From: Plazaster borealis
Lineage: Eukaryota; Echinodermata; Asteroidea; Forcipulatida; Labidiasteridae
Direction: 5' to 3'
Assembly (NCBI GenBank): GCA_021014325.1
Contig: CM037457.1
Location: 8,724,721 to 8,788,720 of the forward strand
Length of the DNA stretch: 64,000 bases
This document shows positions 12,241-23,045 of the stretch, one piece after another. Every line of letters starts with the position of its first letter. The first letter of the stretch is position 1. The position numbers and the translations under genes are program-made. The notes below the pieces were generated by a model. That model saw only the letters and a list, made by a program, of their open reading frames with translations. It was not told where the DNA came from and searched no databases.

Positions 12241-12754
12241 ACTTCAAAGTTAATTGATTGACAGTACAGTTCCCATGGTAGCAAGGACCATTCTACTCAG
12301 TGGAGATACAGCAGTATGGCTAATAATACTGGGGTAATCTTAATTAATAACATGCATCAAGCCATCCTCAATTGTGACCACTTATAACGGCTTGCTATTC
12401 TACAAGGAACTCCAGACCAGTGACGATTAAATTTCTCCTCTTCTTCATGGCTTGACATTTTATGAATTGACAGTAGAACACTATTAGTGAAAAAGAATAC
12501 CATTTAGTGTAACATTTTCCTGTGTTTCCATCACGTTTATGGTCTACTTCTCTGACTTCAGTGACAACAAACAAGTTGGAGGAGTGAATATTGCATTGCT
12601 GATCAAACTGTAACACAAATTCTCCACAGACAAGCGCAAGTTGAAATTCAATATTCGTATCTGTAACTTCATGATTGGATGGATGAAGTGATTAATAACA
12701 CCTCCTTCAGTTTTTCCAAGACTTGACTTTCTTTGAATTTTAAACTTTCTCTCA

Positions 12755-13261
12755 ATGTTACTACACGTATATATGATAGTATTTTGCCTGGTGGGAACCT
12801 TCAATTTTCATTGTTTGTCAGAGACAAAATTGCAAACAAGATGTCCACCAGCCTGGTTGGCTTTTGAAGATCACTGCTATCTTTATGTCCGAGAGGCTAA
12901 AACATTCAATGAAGCTGAAACACACTGCATGAGTTTATCAAAGCCAATGAGATCTGCTCATCTGGCATCAGTGGAAAATCAACAAGAACAAAACTTCATG
13001 CTTGATTACGTCAAAGATGTTGGAGGGGGTGAATCTTGGATTGGCTTCACTAATCAACAAACAGAGGGTCTTTATACTTGGATTGATGGAACATCATCAC
13101 AGTTTACCAACTGGGATAACGAACAGCCAGACAACAACAGCGGAAACCAAAATTGTGCTTATATCAATGTCAATGGAAGATGGGATGATATAAAATGTGA
13201 TGTTCAAAAAGATTACATGTGCAAAATGAATGGTTTCAAGATTTCTTGTCTGACCTTGTAA
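12755..13261 (+). CDS. Secreted C-type lectin 1 (QPD type, intact, single exon)
   Basis: 168 aa. Residues ~1-22 form a hydrophobic signal peptide, followed by one long-form C-type lectin domain. Cysteines at 30, 41, 58, 134, 148 and 156 give the three canonical disulfides; C165 is extra and could be free or intermolecular. WIGF at 95-98, QPD at 124-126 and WDD at 143-145 mark the calcium-2 sugar site; QPD predicts galactose-type specificity. The residues after QPD are NN, without a stacking tryptophan. The ATG at 12755 aligns with the start of every other copy. The stop overlaps AATAAA (13260-13265), implying a very short 3' UTR. The 5' region is more diverged than in the other copies. No transmembrane segment, so probably a secreted soluble lectin, perhaps immune. 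Function and ligand are inferred from the family. Confidence 0.9.
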   Translation: MLLHVYMIVFCLVGTFNFHCLSETKLQTRCPPAWLAFEDHCYLYVREAKTFNEAETHCMSLSKPMRSAHLASVENQQEQNFMLDYVKDVGGGESWIGFTNQQTEGLYTWIDGTSSQFTNWDNEQPDNNSGNQNCAYINVNGRWDDIKCDVQKDYMCKMNGFKISCLTL

Positions 13262-13374
13262 TAAATATCAGCATTCTCATCTTCTTTTCTGTCAAAGCTC
13301 TGGATGAAAAGTACAACTATTTTTACACTGATATATTACCATCTCCAATAATCCTTCATACAAAGAGTAACAAG

Positions 13375-13511
13375 AATTATCTGAGGGTTTCTTTACATGG
13401 ATGAAACTTCCTCAGACTTTAAAAGCTTGATTGAAGGAGAGTCAAATAACTATGAAGGAATCCAACATTGTGTTTTCATCTCTAGTTCTGGGGGGATTGG
13501 ATGATACAGAC
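13375..13511 (+). pseudogene. Relic half-CRD downstream of lectin 1
   Basis: Frame-disrupted remnant of another C-type lectin: a TEG-like start, DGTS-like segment, NYEGIQHCVFISSSG, then after a +1 shift LDDTD. It aligns to the second half of the intact CRD (DGTSSQFTNW...NQNCAYI...WDDIKC). It is truncated at 13511, where another repeat begins. Confidence 0.6.
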
Positions 13512-14450
13512 TTTGGTTAAAACTGCCCAGGCTTACTTTTTATGTCGCTGATTAAGCCGCCTGGAATGAAAGCTACAGAGCAATTCATCGACTAGAATTG
13601 TTTTTAGAAAAACTGCTGCTAATTTCTGAAAAATTATTGATTGATAAACGGAGCCTTTATGATGTGAGCAACGAATTTGTTTTTGAGCTGGTCCAGGATT
13701 TGGGTGAACATCTCCACATCAGAGTGAAAACAAAGTTAAAGGTATAAGTAACAAATAACAACGGGAGACTTTGGAACGCTAGGTGGCAGCAGACTTACTA
13801 GAAAAATGTCCATTGTTAACGTAGTTCTGAGCATGCACACATAACAGAGAATGATGGATTTACCTGGTAAACTGCTGCCACCTAGCGTCCCAAAAGTCCC
13901 CCATTCTTAAATCGTAGTCCTTTAGTGCTAAGGTCATCAACGTAAGATCTGTCCTTTTCAAGGCTAGGTTTATATACAACGTGACAACAAAATAAAATGA
14001 CTTGGGCTGTCAACCCAAGCCAAATATAACCAGGGGGCCGAAGCCACTTACTCCTGGGACTGAAACAGGGTTACCCACTTCACAGTCCCTTCAGATGTAA
14101 GCTTGGGTTGTCAACCCTGTAGGGAGCCTGGCCAGCAAAATAAGAGTTGTATACATGTACCTCCCATGGTGATGAGCAGAGTATATTTTTCCAAACATCG
14201 AGACCACAGGCTTTTACACATGGTTGTACCTGCAAGTTTACTACTTATAGTTACTTCTTATTTCCACACCATGCAAAGCTTAAAACATCACTTAATGTGA
14301 CTATAGTGTTGGGAAGTGATATTATGGTGTAAAAGAAAAGAAACACAAACTTTTGCCAGAATTTGACTTTCTTGCAAAAGGTACAGCTCTTTATTAAATG
14401 TATAGAAAACTGAATTAAATAATAAATTTGCGCCGATGTCAAGTTTCTGT
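13510..14450 (+). repeat. ~0.94-kb repeat downstream of lectin 1
   Basis: Direct copy at 29040-29999, downstream of lectin 6. Contains the inverted CTAGGTGGCAG pair and the GTCAACCCTGTAGGGAGCC region. The right copy runs into the 30001 gap. Confidence 0.85.
13763..13902. repeat. Hairpin with inverted CTAGGTGGCAGCAG arms, copy 1
   Basis: Arms 13763-13797 and 13868-13902 (GGAACGCTAGGTGGCAGCAG against CTGCTGCCACCTAGCGTCCC) with a ~70-nt loop. Each arm fits the CTCF core CCASYAGRKGGCRS at about 12 of 14 positions. MITE-like structure; regulatory use unproven. Confidence 0.6.
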
Positions 14451-15260
14451 CCTTGCTCTTTGGTGACGTCACAAGGCCAAACTGCGCCCTCACTGAGGTC
14501 AATAAAGACCTAGCATTTGCTAAGAGTTGTGCATAGCGCATACAAGCTTCAATTGTTTGATGTCAGTGATGGTGGCCAATGGAAGTGGTCTATACAGCTG
14601 CTGATCAGAACATAAAATATGGACTTGTATACATAATTTATAAAAGAAAACATGAAACTAAATAAACTGCACACATGCCTACATGATCAAGCGATCATCG
14701 TAATTGGGTTTTTTTTATACGAACCTTTATCAAAAACCTCTAGGGACGTAAGGAAAAAAAAAAATCCTACAAAATTATTTCAACAACTAACGGTAACATG
14801 TTTTGTGATCCTTTTGCACTGTAACACATTATAATGAAATCCAGAAGTAAAACGTACTAGTCCAAAACAATCATCATGTAACATTGCTCAGTGATCTTGA
14901 ATCCAACCGTGTATCGATTACAAGTTGTATTAACAATACACGGTAATAAAATGTGAATTTTGATTGGTTGAGAACATGGCTAAGGCCAGAACTCCATGTG
15001 TCTGTCATGCATTGTGCTTAATGCGTAGTGCGCAAAGCGTAAACCTGAAAATACACGCTTATTGCGTACTGAGTTATCCGTAAAAAAGGATGTGCATTGC
15101 TTAGCATGTATATTTATTTTTAAGGATTGCGACCAATGCATTACACACAGCACATGAGGGTAACATGACTGATGTAACCTTATGGATACATTACCTTGAT
15201 CCTGCCCACCACTGGTCAATTTCAAGTGCCTTGTACAATTAGAAACAGCTCTTAGAAATT
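14451..15260. other. No gene seen between lectins 1 and 2
   Basis: Only short unrecognised ORFs. Sequence from about 15263 onward is duplicated at 24272, marking the left edge of the duplicated two-lectin block. Confidence 0.5.
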
Positions 15261-15489
15261 AGAAACAAAATCCCGCCCACGTAAAACTCTATTGTGGTTT
15301 GGACCACAATGGTCCCGGAAGTTCAAATAATGGGCATGACTTGCACAGTCTATTATCAAGCGCAAACATGTGCATTGTCTCTTCAAAAGAGGGTGTTATT
15401 TTTGTCGCTGTGGTTTATTACTTGATCAAATTATTAAAGATCTTGTGGACGTGATCAGGTGGAAGTAATATAACCCATAAATAATTTCT

Positions 15490-15947
15490 TACAACTGTGA
15501 GCCAAGTGGTCATTTCCAATTAGATGGTAGCTTAGTTTCCATGGTAATAAGGAACAATCACTATAGGAGAAATATAACATCAAGGCTAACACTATTCAGC
15601 AGACTCTATTATGATTACAACGACTGCAGCTTGTCATTCTACAAAGGATCTCCACACCAGTAAAGATTGAGTTTCTTGAGAATACTCATTTTAGTGGAGG
15701 AAACTACCTGGGGAAGGTTTCTCATAGATTGGTTTTCATCTTGTTTATGGTTTACTTTTTTGACCATTTCTGTTGGAGAGATTCATTCGTCCTTGACAGA
15801 GTTCTATAATAATTTGGAAGAGACAATTTTTCCACGACATTCTCTAAACCTACCAGGTTGATGTTTAATTGATATATGTATGACTTTATGAATAACTCGG
15901 AGAAGGAATGAAGTATAGAAGCCCTTGACTTTGAAAACATTTCCACA
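15490..15947 (+). promoter_or_regulatory. Conserved 5' block of lectin 2 (probable promoter/leader)
   Basis: ~450 bp strongly conserved upstream of lectins 2-6 (also 18660-19114, 22430-22793, 24500-24949, 27715-28174). Holds a TTTCCATGGTA word, a CCAAT-like element in several copies (ACCAATCACC), and a TATA-like AGTATAGAAG ~30-35 nt before the ATG. In lectin 6 this reads TATATAAG, a better TATA box. Promoter role inferred from position and conservation. Confidence 0.45.
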
Positions 15948-16448
15948 ATGTTACTACATATGGTAGTATTTTGCCTGGTGGGAACCTTCAATTTTCATTG
16001 TTTGTCAGGAACAAAATTGCAAACAAGATGTCCACCAGCCTGGTTGGCTTTTGAAGAACACTGCTATCTTTATGTCAGAGAGGCTAAAACATTCAATGAA
16101 GCTGAAACACACTGCATGAGTTTATCAAAGCCAAGGAGATCTGCTCATCTGGCATCAGTGGAAAATCAACAAGAACAAAACTTCACGCTTGATTACGTCA
16201 AGGATGTTGGATGGGGTGAATTTTGGATTGGCTTCACTGATCAACAATCAGAGGGTCTTTATACTTGGATTGATGGAACATCTTCACTGTTTACCAACTG
16301 GGATATCGGACAGCCAGACAACTGGCATGGGAACCAAAATTGTGCTTATATCAGAAGCCATGGAAGATGGGATGATATAAAATGTGATGTTCAAAAAGGT
16401 TACATGTGCAAAATGAAGGGTTTCAAGATTTCTTGTCTGACCTTGTAA
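15948..16448 (+). CDS. Secreted C-type lectin 2 (QPD-NW type, intact, single exon)
   Basis: 166 aa, two residues shorter in the signal peptide than lectin 1. All six core cysteines are present, plus WIGF, QPD at 122-124 and WDD. The stretch QPDNWHG places a tryptophan two residues after QPD, the position that stacks against galactose in asialoglycoprotein-receptor-type CRDs, so a stronger galactose/GalNAc preference is expected than for lectins 1 and 3. The loop before WIGF reads DVGWGEF, differing from its neighbours. The stop overlaps AATAAA (16447-16452). Closest relative in the window is lectin 5, which sits 9.0 kb downstream in the same block position. Confidence 0.9.
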   Translation: MLLHMVVFCLVGTFNFHCLSGTKLQTRCPPAWLAFEEHCYLYVREAKTFNEAETHCMSLSKPRRSAHLASVENQQEQNFTLDYVKDVGWGEFWIGFTDQQSEGLYTWIDGTSSLFTNWDIGQPDNWHGNQNCAYIRSHGRWDDIKCDVQKGYMCKMKGFKISCLTL

Positions 16449-16560
16449 TAAATCTCAGCATTCTCATCTTCTATTCTGTCAACACTCTGGATGAAGAGTA
16501 CAACTATTTTTACATTGATATATTACCATCTCCATTAATCCTTCATACAAAGAGTCACAA

Positions 16561-16707
16561 GAATTATCTGAGGGTTTCTTTACATTGATGGATGGAACTT
16601 TAAAAGCTTGATTGAAGGAGAGTCAAGTAACTATGAAGGAATCCAACATTGTGTTTTCATCTCTAGTTCTGGGGGGATTGGATGATATAGACTGTGGGGA
16701 GGATTAG
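16561..16707 (+). pseudogene. Relic half-CRD downstream of lectin 2
   Basis: Same relic as after lectin 1 (NYEGIQHCVFISSSG, then LDDIDCGED in a shifted frame, then TAG). It lacks the 8 nt coding for part of the DGTSTDF segment. A perfect donor-like ACGGTAAGT follows the TAG, hinting that this was once an exon end. Confidence 0.6.
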
Positions 16708-16845
16708 TACGGTAAGTAAAACTCTACTTTCATTGTGGATATAAAGGCCAGCATTAACATTGTTCTCGATCAATATTGATATCTTTGACTGAAAGTAAAC
16801 AACATGTAGAGTATAATTTGTTTTTACCCTTACAGCGATGTATAT

Positions 16846-16990
16846 TAAGCACTGTATACTCAGTACTTTCCCGAGTTCTGTGAAAAAAACCCACAGGCAA
16901 ATCACTCTGGTGGGTTTCGAACCCACGACCTTTGCATTGCTAGAGCAGATGTCTTACCACTGGACCACTGAGCTATCCCGGTGGCTAGAA
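16846..16990 (-). mobile_element. tRNA-derived SINE, copy 1
   Basis: On the - strand: GGGATAGCTCAGTGG (A box), ~40 nt, GGTCGTGGGTTCGAAACCC (B box), then a non-tRNA body. Same element at 25848-25993. A diverged relative lies in each lectin-remnant block. Not a functional tRNA: the anticodon arm and acceptor stem do not pair properly. Confidence 0.8.
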
Positions 16991-17081
16991 TCCTATGTGT
17001 TAACAGCCGGTACCGCAAGGATTTAATAGATGTTAGTTTTGCATCAGAATAAAGAATATAACATATAGAGTATTATAAATA

Positions 17082-17770
17082 AAAAGTCAAGTTTGTATTT
17101 GACAGAAATCACAATAACTGGTACCAATCATCTACCGATACGTTAGCAGTTTTTCCAACCATCAACAAGTAGAAATGGACTGATGGATCTTCTAATAACT
17201 TCACCCTCTGGGCTAACGAAGAACCAAACAATAGCAGGGGCTGGCAACACTGCACAGTATCTAATCTAAATCAGGATTTAGGGATGATACCGCAAAGGTT
17301 CATCTGTACAGTTATAGATGCAAAATGCATGAAGTAAAAGTGTCTTACTAAATAAGACTCACAATGAAATGGTCTTCATTGTGGGTACATAACCATCTTC
17401 AACTACTAAAGGCAACTCATTTTAATCCTTATCATTAATCTGTGGGTACTTAATCTGTTTGGGTTGTGCTTAATACATGATATGTACATTTTCTAATTGG
17501 TTACGTACTTTAACAAGTATTTACTTGCTTTTAACTGTTTATAATTTAATAGATGTAATAATTGCATCGGGATATAGATTAATAGTTTGGTTATACCACA
17601 CACAGCTAGAGTAGATATGTGATAAGCGCTGGATACTCAGTACTTTCCCCAGTCCTGTGGAAACAAATCCAAGGGCAGCCCCTCATTCTAGAGCAGATAT
17701 CTTCACCGCTAGAAAACCGAGCATGCCTGTTAACTAGAGGCAAGTTCCAATCCTGTAATTGGCAACAGTA
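17082..17770 (+). repeat. Lectin-remnant block, copy B
   Basis: See copy A at 9270. Includes the CRD remnant and a degenerate SINE (about 17635-17755). Confidence 0.85.
17176..17337 (+). pseudogene. C-terminal EPN-type CRD remnant, copy B
   Basis: Same 53 codons as copy A, open to the same TAA, with one visible change (NNSRGR to NNSRGW). The preceding in-frame TAG is conserved in all three copies, which fits a splice acceptor (TAG before AAATGG) better than random decay would. Confidence 0.55.
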
Positions 17771-19114
17771 CCTTAAGTGAAGCAAATAAATAAAGGCACA
17801 AATAATGGGCAAAAAAAGTTGGTCCTTAGCAATCAACCATTGAGTAAGAAAATGTTCAGATGTTTCTTGAAAACTTCCAGTGACTGTATGAAATGGGTTT
17901 GAATAGAGAGACAGTTCCAAAGGCGCGGGACATGTGTGTAAAACTCATGCTCACCTGCAGCAGAATGCACCTTTAAAACCGTCAGGAGTGTACTGTCTTA
18001 ATCAGAGTGAAGGCCTGGTCATATATCCTGATGAGACTGGTAAGGTAGATGGTTGATAGAGATGTAATAAATGCATTGGGGATAAAGAATAATAATTTAC
18101 AGGGTTCAAGGGTTCTAATCCTAACCGAGTAGTGTGCCTGCAGTGGAAATTTTTCTACAGAAATTAGGACAGCACTGAGTGTACAGTACTTATCACACAT
18201 CAGTGTATATGGTAAAACCAAGTTCTTATTGTTTAGATTTTGTTGATAGGACTACTGCTCTGTTTTAATTAACTAGTTAAACACAACCTTCCCTAACAAA
18301 AAGTTTTTATTTTAAGTCACACGGTAGAGCAGTTTGTATTAGCGGTAAGTTCAGTTGAAGAGACTCGATTCGCTGAAAACCGTGTTTTACAAACAAAATG
18401 GTCATAAATTCCTGCTAAAACAGCATTAAATATCCTAAAAAGTACAGGCTTTTTCTTCAATAAAAATGGAATAGTTTATATCAGTGTGATGTAAAATTAT
18501 GTTCTCTTACTTATATTCTTTAAAGAAGTCAAAGCATTGCTCATCTTTTCAGTTGTGTACCAAAAATGACACAGAGTGGCAGTTTTTGATGGAAAAATCA
18601 ATGACTGAGTGAACGCTTGCAAAGGAGCACAAACAGATTAATTCTGTCTGACACACCACATTGTGAGCCAAGCAGTAATTTTCAATGAAATGGCAGTTTA
18701 GTTTCCATGGTATTAGGGACCAATCACCATAGGATAAATATAACATCAAGGCTAACACTATTCAGCAGACTCTATTATGATTACAACGACTGCAGCTTGT
18801 CATTCTACAAAGGATCTCCACACCAGTAAAGATTGAGTTTCTTGAGAATACTCATTTTAGTGGAGGAAACTACCTGGGGAAGGTTTCTCATAGATTGGTT
18901 TTCATCTTGTTTATGGTTTAATTTTTTGACCATTTCTGTTGGAGAGATTCATTCATCCTTGACAGAGTTCTATAATAATTTGGAAGAGACAAATTTGTCA
19001 ATGAAATTCTCTAAAGCTACCAGGTTGATGTTTAATCGATATATGTATGACTTTATGAATAACTCGGAGAAGGAATGAAGTATAGAAGCCCTTGACTTTG
19101 AGAACATTTCCACA

Positions 19115-19621
19115 ATGTTACTACATGTACATATGGTAGTATTTTGCCTGGTGGGAACCTTCAATTTTCATTGTTTGTCAGGAACAAAATTGCAAACAAG
19201 ATGTCCACCAGCCTGGCTGGTCTTTGAAGATCACTGCTATCTTTATGTCAAAGAGGCTAAAACATTCAATGAAGCTGAAACACACTGCATGAGTTTATCA
19301 AAGCCAATGAGATCTGCTCATCTGGCATCAGTGGAAAATCAACAAGAACAAAACTTCATTCTTGATTACAGCAAGGATCTTGGCAAGAGTATATTTTGGA
19401 TTGGCTTCACTAATCAACAAACAGAGGGTCTTTATACTTGGATTGATGGAACATCATCACAGTTTACCAACTGGGATAACGGACAGCCAGACAACCACGG
19501 CGGGAACCAAAATTGTGCTTATATCAATGTCAATGGAAGATGGGATGATATCAAATGTGATGTTCAAAAAGATTACATGTGCAAAATGATTGGTTTCAAG
19601 ATTTCTTGTCTGATCTTGTAA
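19115..19621 (+). CDS. Secreted C-type lectin 3 (QPD type, intact, single exon)
   Basis: 168 aa with signal peptide and one long-form CRD. Core cysteines complete, WIGF, QPD at 124-126 followed by NHGG, WDD near 143. The loop before WIGF reads DLGKSIF. V35 replaces the alanine of the other copies (AWLVFED). The stop overlaps AATAAA (19620-19625). Block partner of lectin 6, yet lectin 6 carries EPN. Upstream block and half-CRD relic are both present. Confidence 0.9.
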   Translation: MLLHVHMVVFCLVGTFNFHCLSGTKLQTRCPPAWLVFEDHCYLYVKEAKTFNEAETHCMSLSKPMRSAHLASVENQQEQNFILDYSKDLGKSIFWIGFTNQQTEGLYTWIDGTSSQFTNWDNGQPDNHGGNQNCAYINVNGRWDDIKCDVQKDYMCKMIGFKISCLIL

Positions 19622-19733
19622 TAAATCTCAGCATTCTCATCTTCTTTTCTGTCAAAGCTCTGGATGAAAAGTACAACTATTTTTACATTGATATATTACC
19701 ATCTCCAATAATCCTTCATACAAAGAGTCACAA

Positions 19734-19886
19734 GAATTATCCAAGGGTTTCTTTACATGGATGAAACTTCCTCAGACTTTAAAAGCTTGATTGAAGGAGA
19801 GTCAAATAACTATAAAGGAATCCAACATTGTTTTTTCATCTCTAGTTCTGGGGGGATTGGATGATACAGACCGTGTGGATGATTAG
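19734..19886 (+). pseudogene. Relic half-CRD downstream of lectin 3
   Basis: Same relic family (NYKGIQHC then a frameshift at the G-run, ending TAG) followed by the ACGGTAAGT donor-like site. Frame differences from other copies show it is not under coding constraint. Confidence 0.55.
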
Positions 19887-19999
19887 TACGGTAAGTAAAA
19901 CTCTACTTTCATTGTGGATATAAAGGCCAGCATTAACATTATTCTTGATCAACATTGATATATTTGACTGCAAGAAAACAACATATAAAGCATTAAAAA

Positions 20000-22430
20000 T
20001 AAAAAGTCAAGTTGTATAAATTTGTAAACATCCCCAGTTAAACAATGTTAACTGATTTATAATAGAATGCACCGACTGAATCAATTAAAAAGACCCATTC
20101 AGTGTCATCGTATTCTATTATTAAGTATTTTGTTCAGTACATTTAAGTTCTGACTTGTTATTTAATCACTTCCATTTCTTACTGTACGGATTTTTCTTCA
20201 GTATTCATAGACTTTTTCCATACCTCCAGTTCCAAATACTGGTATACAAAATTTATTCACATAATTTAACAGCTATATTAATTTTCAAAATGCCATAGTA
20301 ACTTGAAGATTGAATGTTGACTGATCTTCTTCTTCTTCTCAGCGTCCAGAAGCACCCTTTCCAAGCTCATGTGAACTTGAAACTTCACATATAGTTAGAT
20401 ATTTAATAGGACATGAAACCGCTTCAGTTACGTCATGATGACATCATCAGGTATTGAAATACATTAAATCAAAGTTTAATATTTGACAAAATCATAACTC
20501 CTGAACCCCATCATCGGAATGGGCTTTGAATACTCAACAAATGCTCTGCAGAGTGTGACCCCATTTGACCTTGACTTCCGATTCAAACCAGAGGTTGAAC
20601 ATTTCAAAAAATCATATCTAAAGAACTACTTACACTTTAGTCACAATTTTTACATCAGGTTATATGCCATCCATCCTTCACAAACTTTTCCACAGAGATC
20701 TTACCAATTTGACCTTAACTTCCTGTCGAAATCGGACGTTAACGCTCACGAATTTATTGGCCGCGTTAATAAACACATGAAAAGAACTGCACTGAATCTA
20801 ATCCAGCAGTAGGTGCTGGCTGTTGCGTTCCATTGGTCACATGGTTAAAATACATCAAACCTGATCATAGTCTAGTCTCTGTTCAAGGTTCACGCAACCT
20901 GATTTGGCATTACGCATTGTTAGTCTCTTAAACAGCCGTCCATGCATGTTTATTCTTGTACGTATTGACAACACGCTGTCGCGCACATGAAATCTCAAAC
21001 TCATTCATTCGTCATCGATGACGTCATAACATTAAATCAATGTTTAATTTTTAGAAAAATCATATCTAGAGAACCATAATTGCTACACACAAGATCTTTG
21101 GACCATATGAAAGACCCTGGAGTAATTCACGAAGTAGCACAGCAATGTATTACTATCCGTGTTTGTGACCTAAATAATCTAGGTCACGCACGCTACACAC
21201 AAGATTGCAGTGCTACTTCGTGAAAACGTTTTTTCACTTTTGAGGTTGGTGTGCGCCGTGTGTTCAAATGGTAAATTGAATCTCAGTGCTACTTCGTGGC
21301 GTCAAAAAATGTCAGGTTCGGTGCACAGTTGCAAAGCCTAATTACCGTAATTAAAAAAGTAAAGCTCATGAAGCGTTGAAACTTCATGAAGTTGTAGGCC
21401 TCGGTTAACATTGTTTAAATATGTAAAAAATGAAATATGAAAAAAGTGGTTTTTTACACTGTGTGCTACTTCGTGGAGTCGGCGACGAATTATAAAAACA
21501 CTTCCCGAACCAAACACCTTGTGTTTGTAATTTACAAACAATTCATGTCTAGCTTTATATGAATCTGCATTTAATTGACAAAATTTGATACAAGTTTCAA
21601 GTTGATACATCATTGCAGTAAGGAGTTAAAGCCACTCAAGCTTTTCATTGTTTTAGCCAGTTCAACTGAAACAGGTGCTATACCAATGAGTTTTATTCTT
21701 TCATTCAAATCATGCAAGTCAGTGGCAAAATGTGATATAAGTTTCAAATCGATACATCATTGCATTAGGGAGTTATGGACATTCAAGGTATCTCATTGTT
21801 TTAACTCACTCATCTGGAACCATTGAAACAATCACGAGTTTCATTTTTAGTGTGACTGTGTAATATGTGCATGTCTATTGTAATGTTGCCTGGTTGCAAG
21901 TCAAAGTTAAAAGTCAGTTTTAAAACTTCAACATTTACTCTGACTTTGGTTTTTAAAATCCAGGGGACAATGTTTATCCTAGCATTTGTTTTCCCCAAAA
22001 ACTTCAACATTTCCTTAAAAGCATGATTTAGAACCACAAAACCTGACTGTCACTGCCATAAAACAACTCAACACTTAAAAGTTGAAGCTTTATACTAAAA
22101 CTTTAACATTAACACTGAATACGGACGACCAGAGAGACGGACGGACAGAAATTGTCATTATACATAGGCTTACTCTGCCTTCCCAGCATGCAAAAAAAGT
22201 ACAGGCTTTTTCTTTAACAAAATTCAATATTTTATATCAGTATGTTGTAGAAATATGTTGTCTTTCTTATATTCTTTTGAGAAGTCAAAGCGTTGCTCGT
22301 CTTTTCAGTTGTGTACCAAAAATGACACTGAGTGGCAGTTTTTGATGGAAAAATCAATGACTGCTTGGACGCTTAAAATGGAACACAAACAAGCTGATTA
22401 ATTCTGCCTGACACACCACATTGTGGGCCA
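20000..22430. other. No gene seen between lectins 3 and 4; dispersed repeats
   Basis: Includes a GTGCTACTTCGTG family in both orientations (21126-21145 and 21211-21226 form an inverted pair; more near 21282 and 21464). A ~145-bp near-tandem duplication lies at 21575-21790 (shared GATACATCATTGCA). Around 20420-20760, words related to the 130-bp array (TTTGACCTTGACTTCCG) occur. No supportable ORF. Confidence 0.5.
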
Positions 22431-22793
22431 AGTAGTAATTTTTAATGAAATAGCAGTTTAGTTTCCATGGTATTAATCACTATAGGAGAAATATAACATC
22501 AAGGCTAACACTATTCAGCAGACTCTATAATGATTACAACGACTGCAGCTTGTCATTCTACAAAGGATCTCCACACCAGTAAAGATTGAATGTCTTGAGA
22601 ATACTCATTTTAGTGGAGGAAACTACCTGGGGAAGGTTTCCGATAGATTGGTTTTCATCTTGTTTATGGTTTACTTCTTTTACCATTTCTTCTATTGGAG
22701 AGATTCATTCATCCTTGACAGAGTTCTATAATAATTTGGAAGAGACAATTTGTCAATGACAATTTTGCCATTGACTTTGAAAACATTTTGACA

Positions 22794-23045
22794 ATGTTGC
22801 TACACGTATATATGATAGTATTTTGCCTGGTGGGAACCTTCAATTTTCATTGTTTGTCAGGAACAAAATTGCAAACAAGATGTCCACCAGCCTGGTTGGC
22901 TTTTGAAGATCACTGCTATCTTTGTGTCAGAGAGGCTAAAACATTCAATGAAGCTGAAACACACTGCATGAGTTTATCAAAGCCAATGAGATCTGCTCAT
23001 CTGGTATCAGTGGAAAATCAACACGAACAAAACTTGTCAGTCTAG
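22794..23045 (+). pseudogene. C-type lectin 4, truncated copy
   Basis: ATG at 22794 matches the start of the other copies. Identity holds for the signal peptide and first half of the CRD (C30, C41, C58 present; YLYV changed to YLCV). At about 23036 the sequence switches to unrelated DNA, and a stop follows at residue 84. WIGF, the QPD/EPN site, WDD and the last three cysteines are absent, so no functional CRD can form. The conserved 5' block is intact and a truncated secreted peptide might still be transcribed. Confidence 0.8.

Noticed and set aside
13219..13404. Overlapping ORFs after each lectin as second genes
   Set aside because: They run in a different frame from the recognisable half-CRD relic and start inside the lectin CDS.
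16908..16981. Functional tRNA gene
   Set aside because: A and B boxes are present but the arms do not pair properly and the same sequence is repeated with a SINE body.
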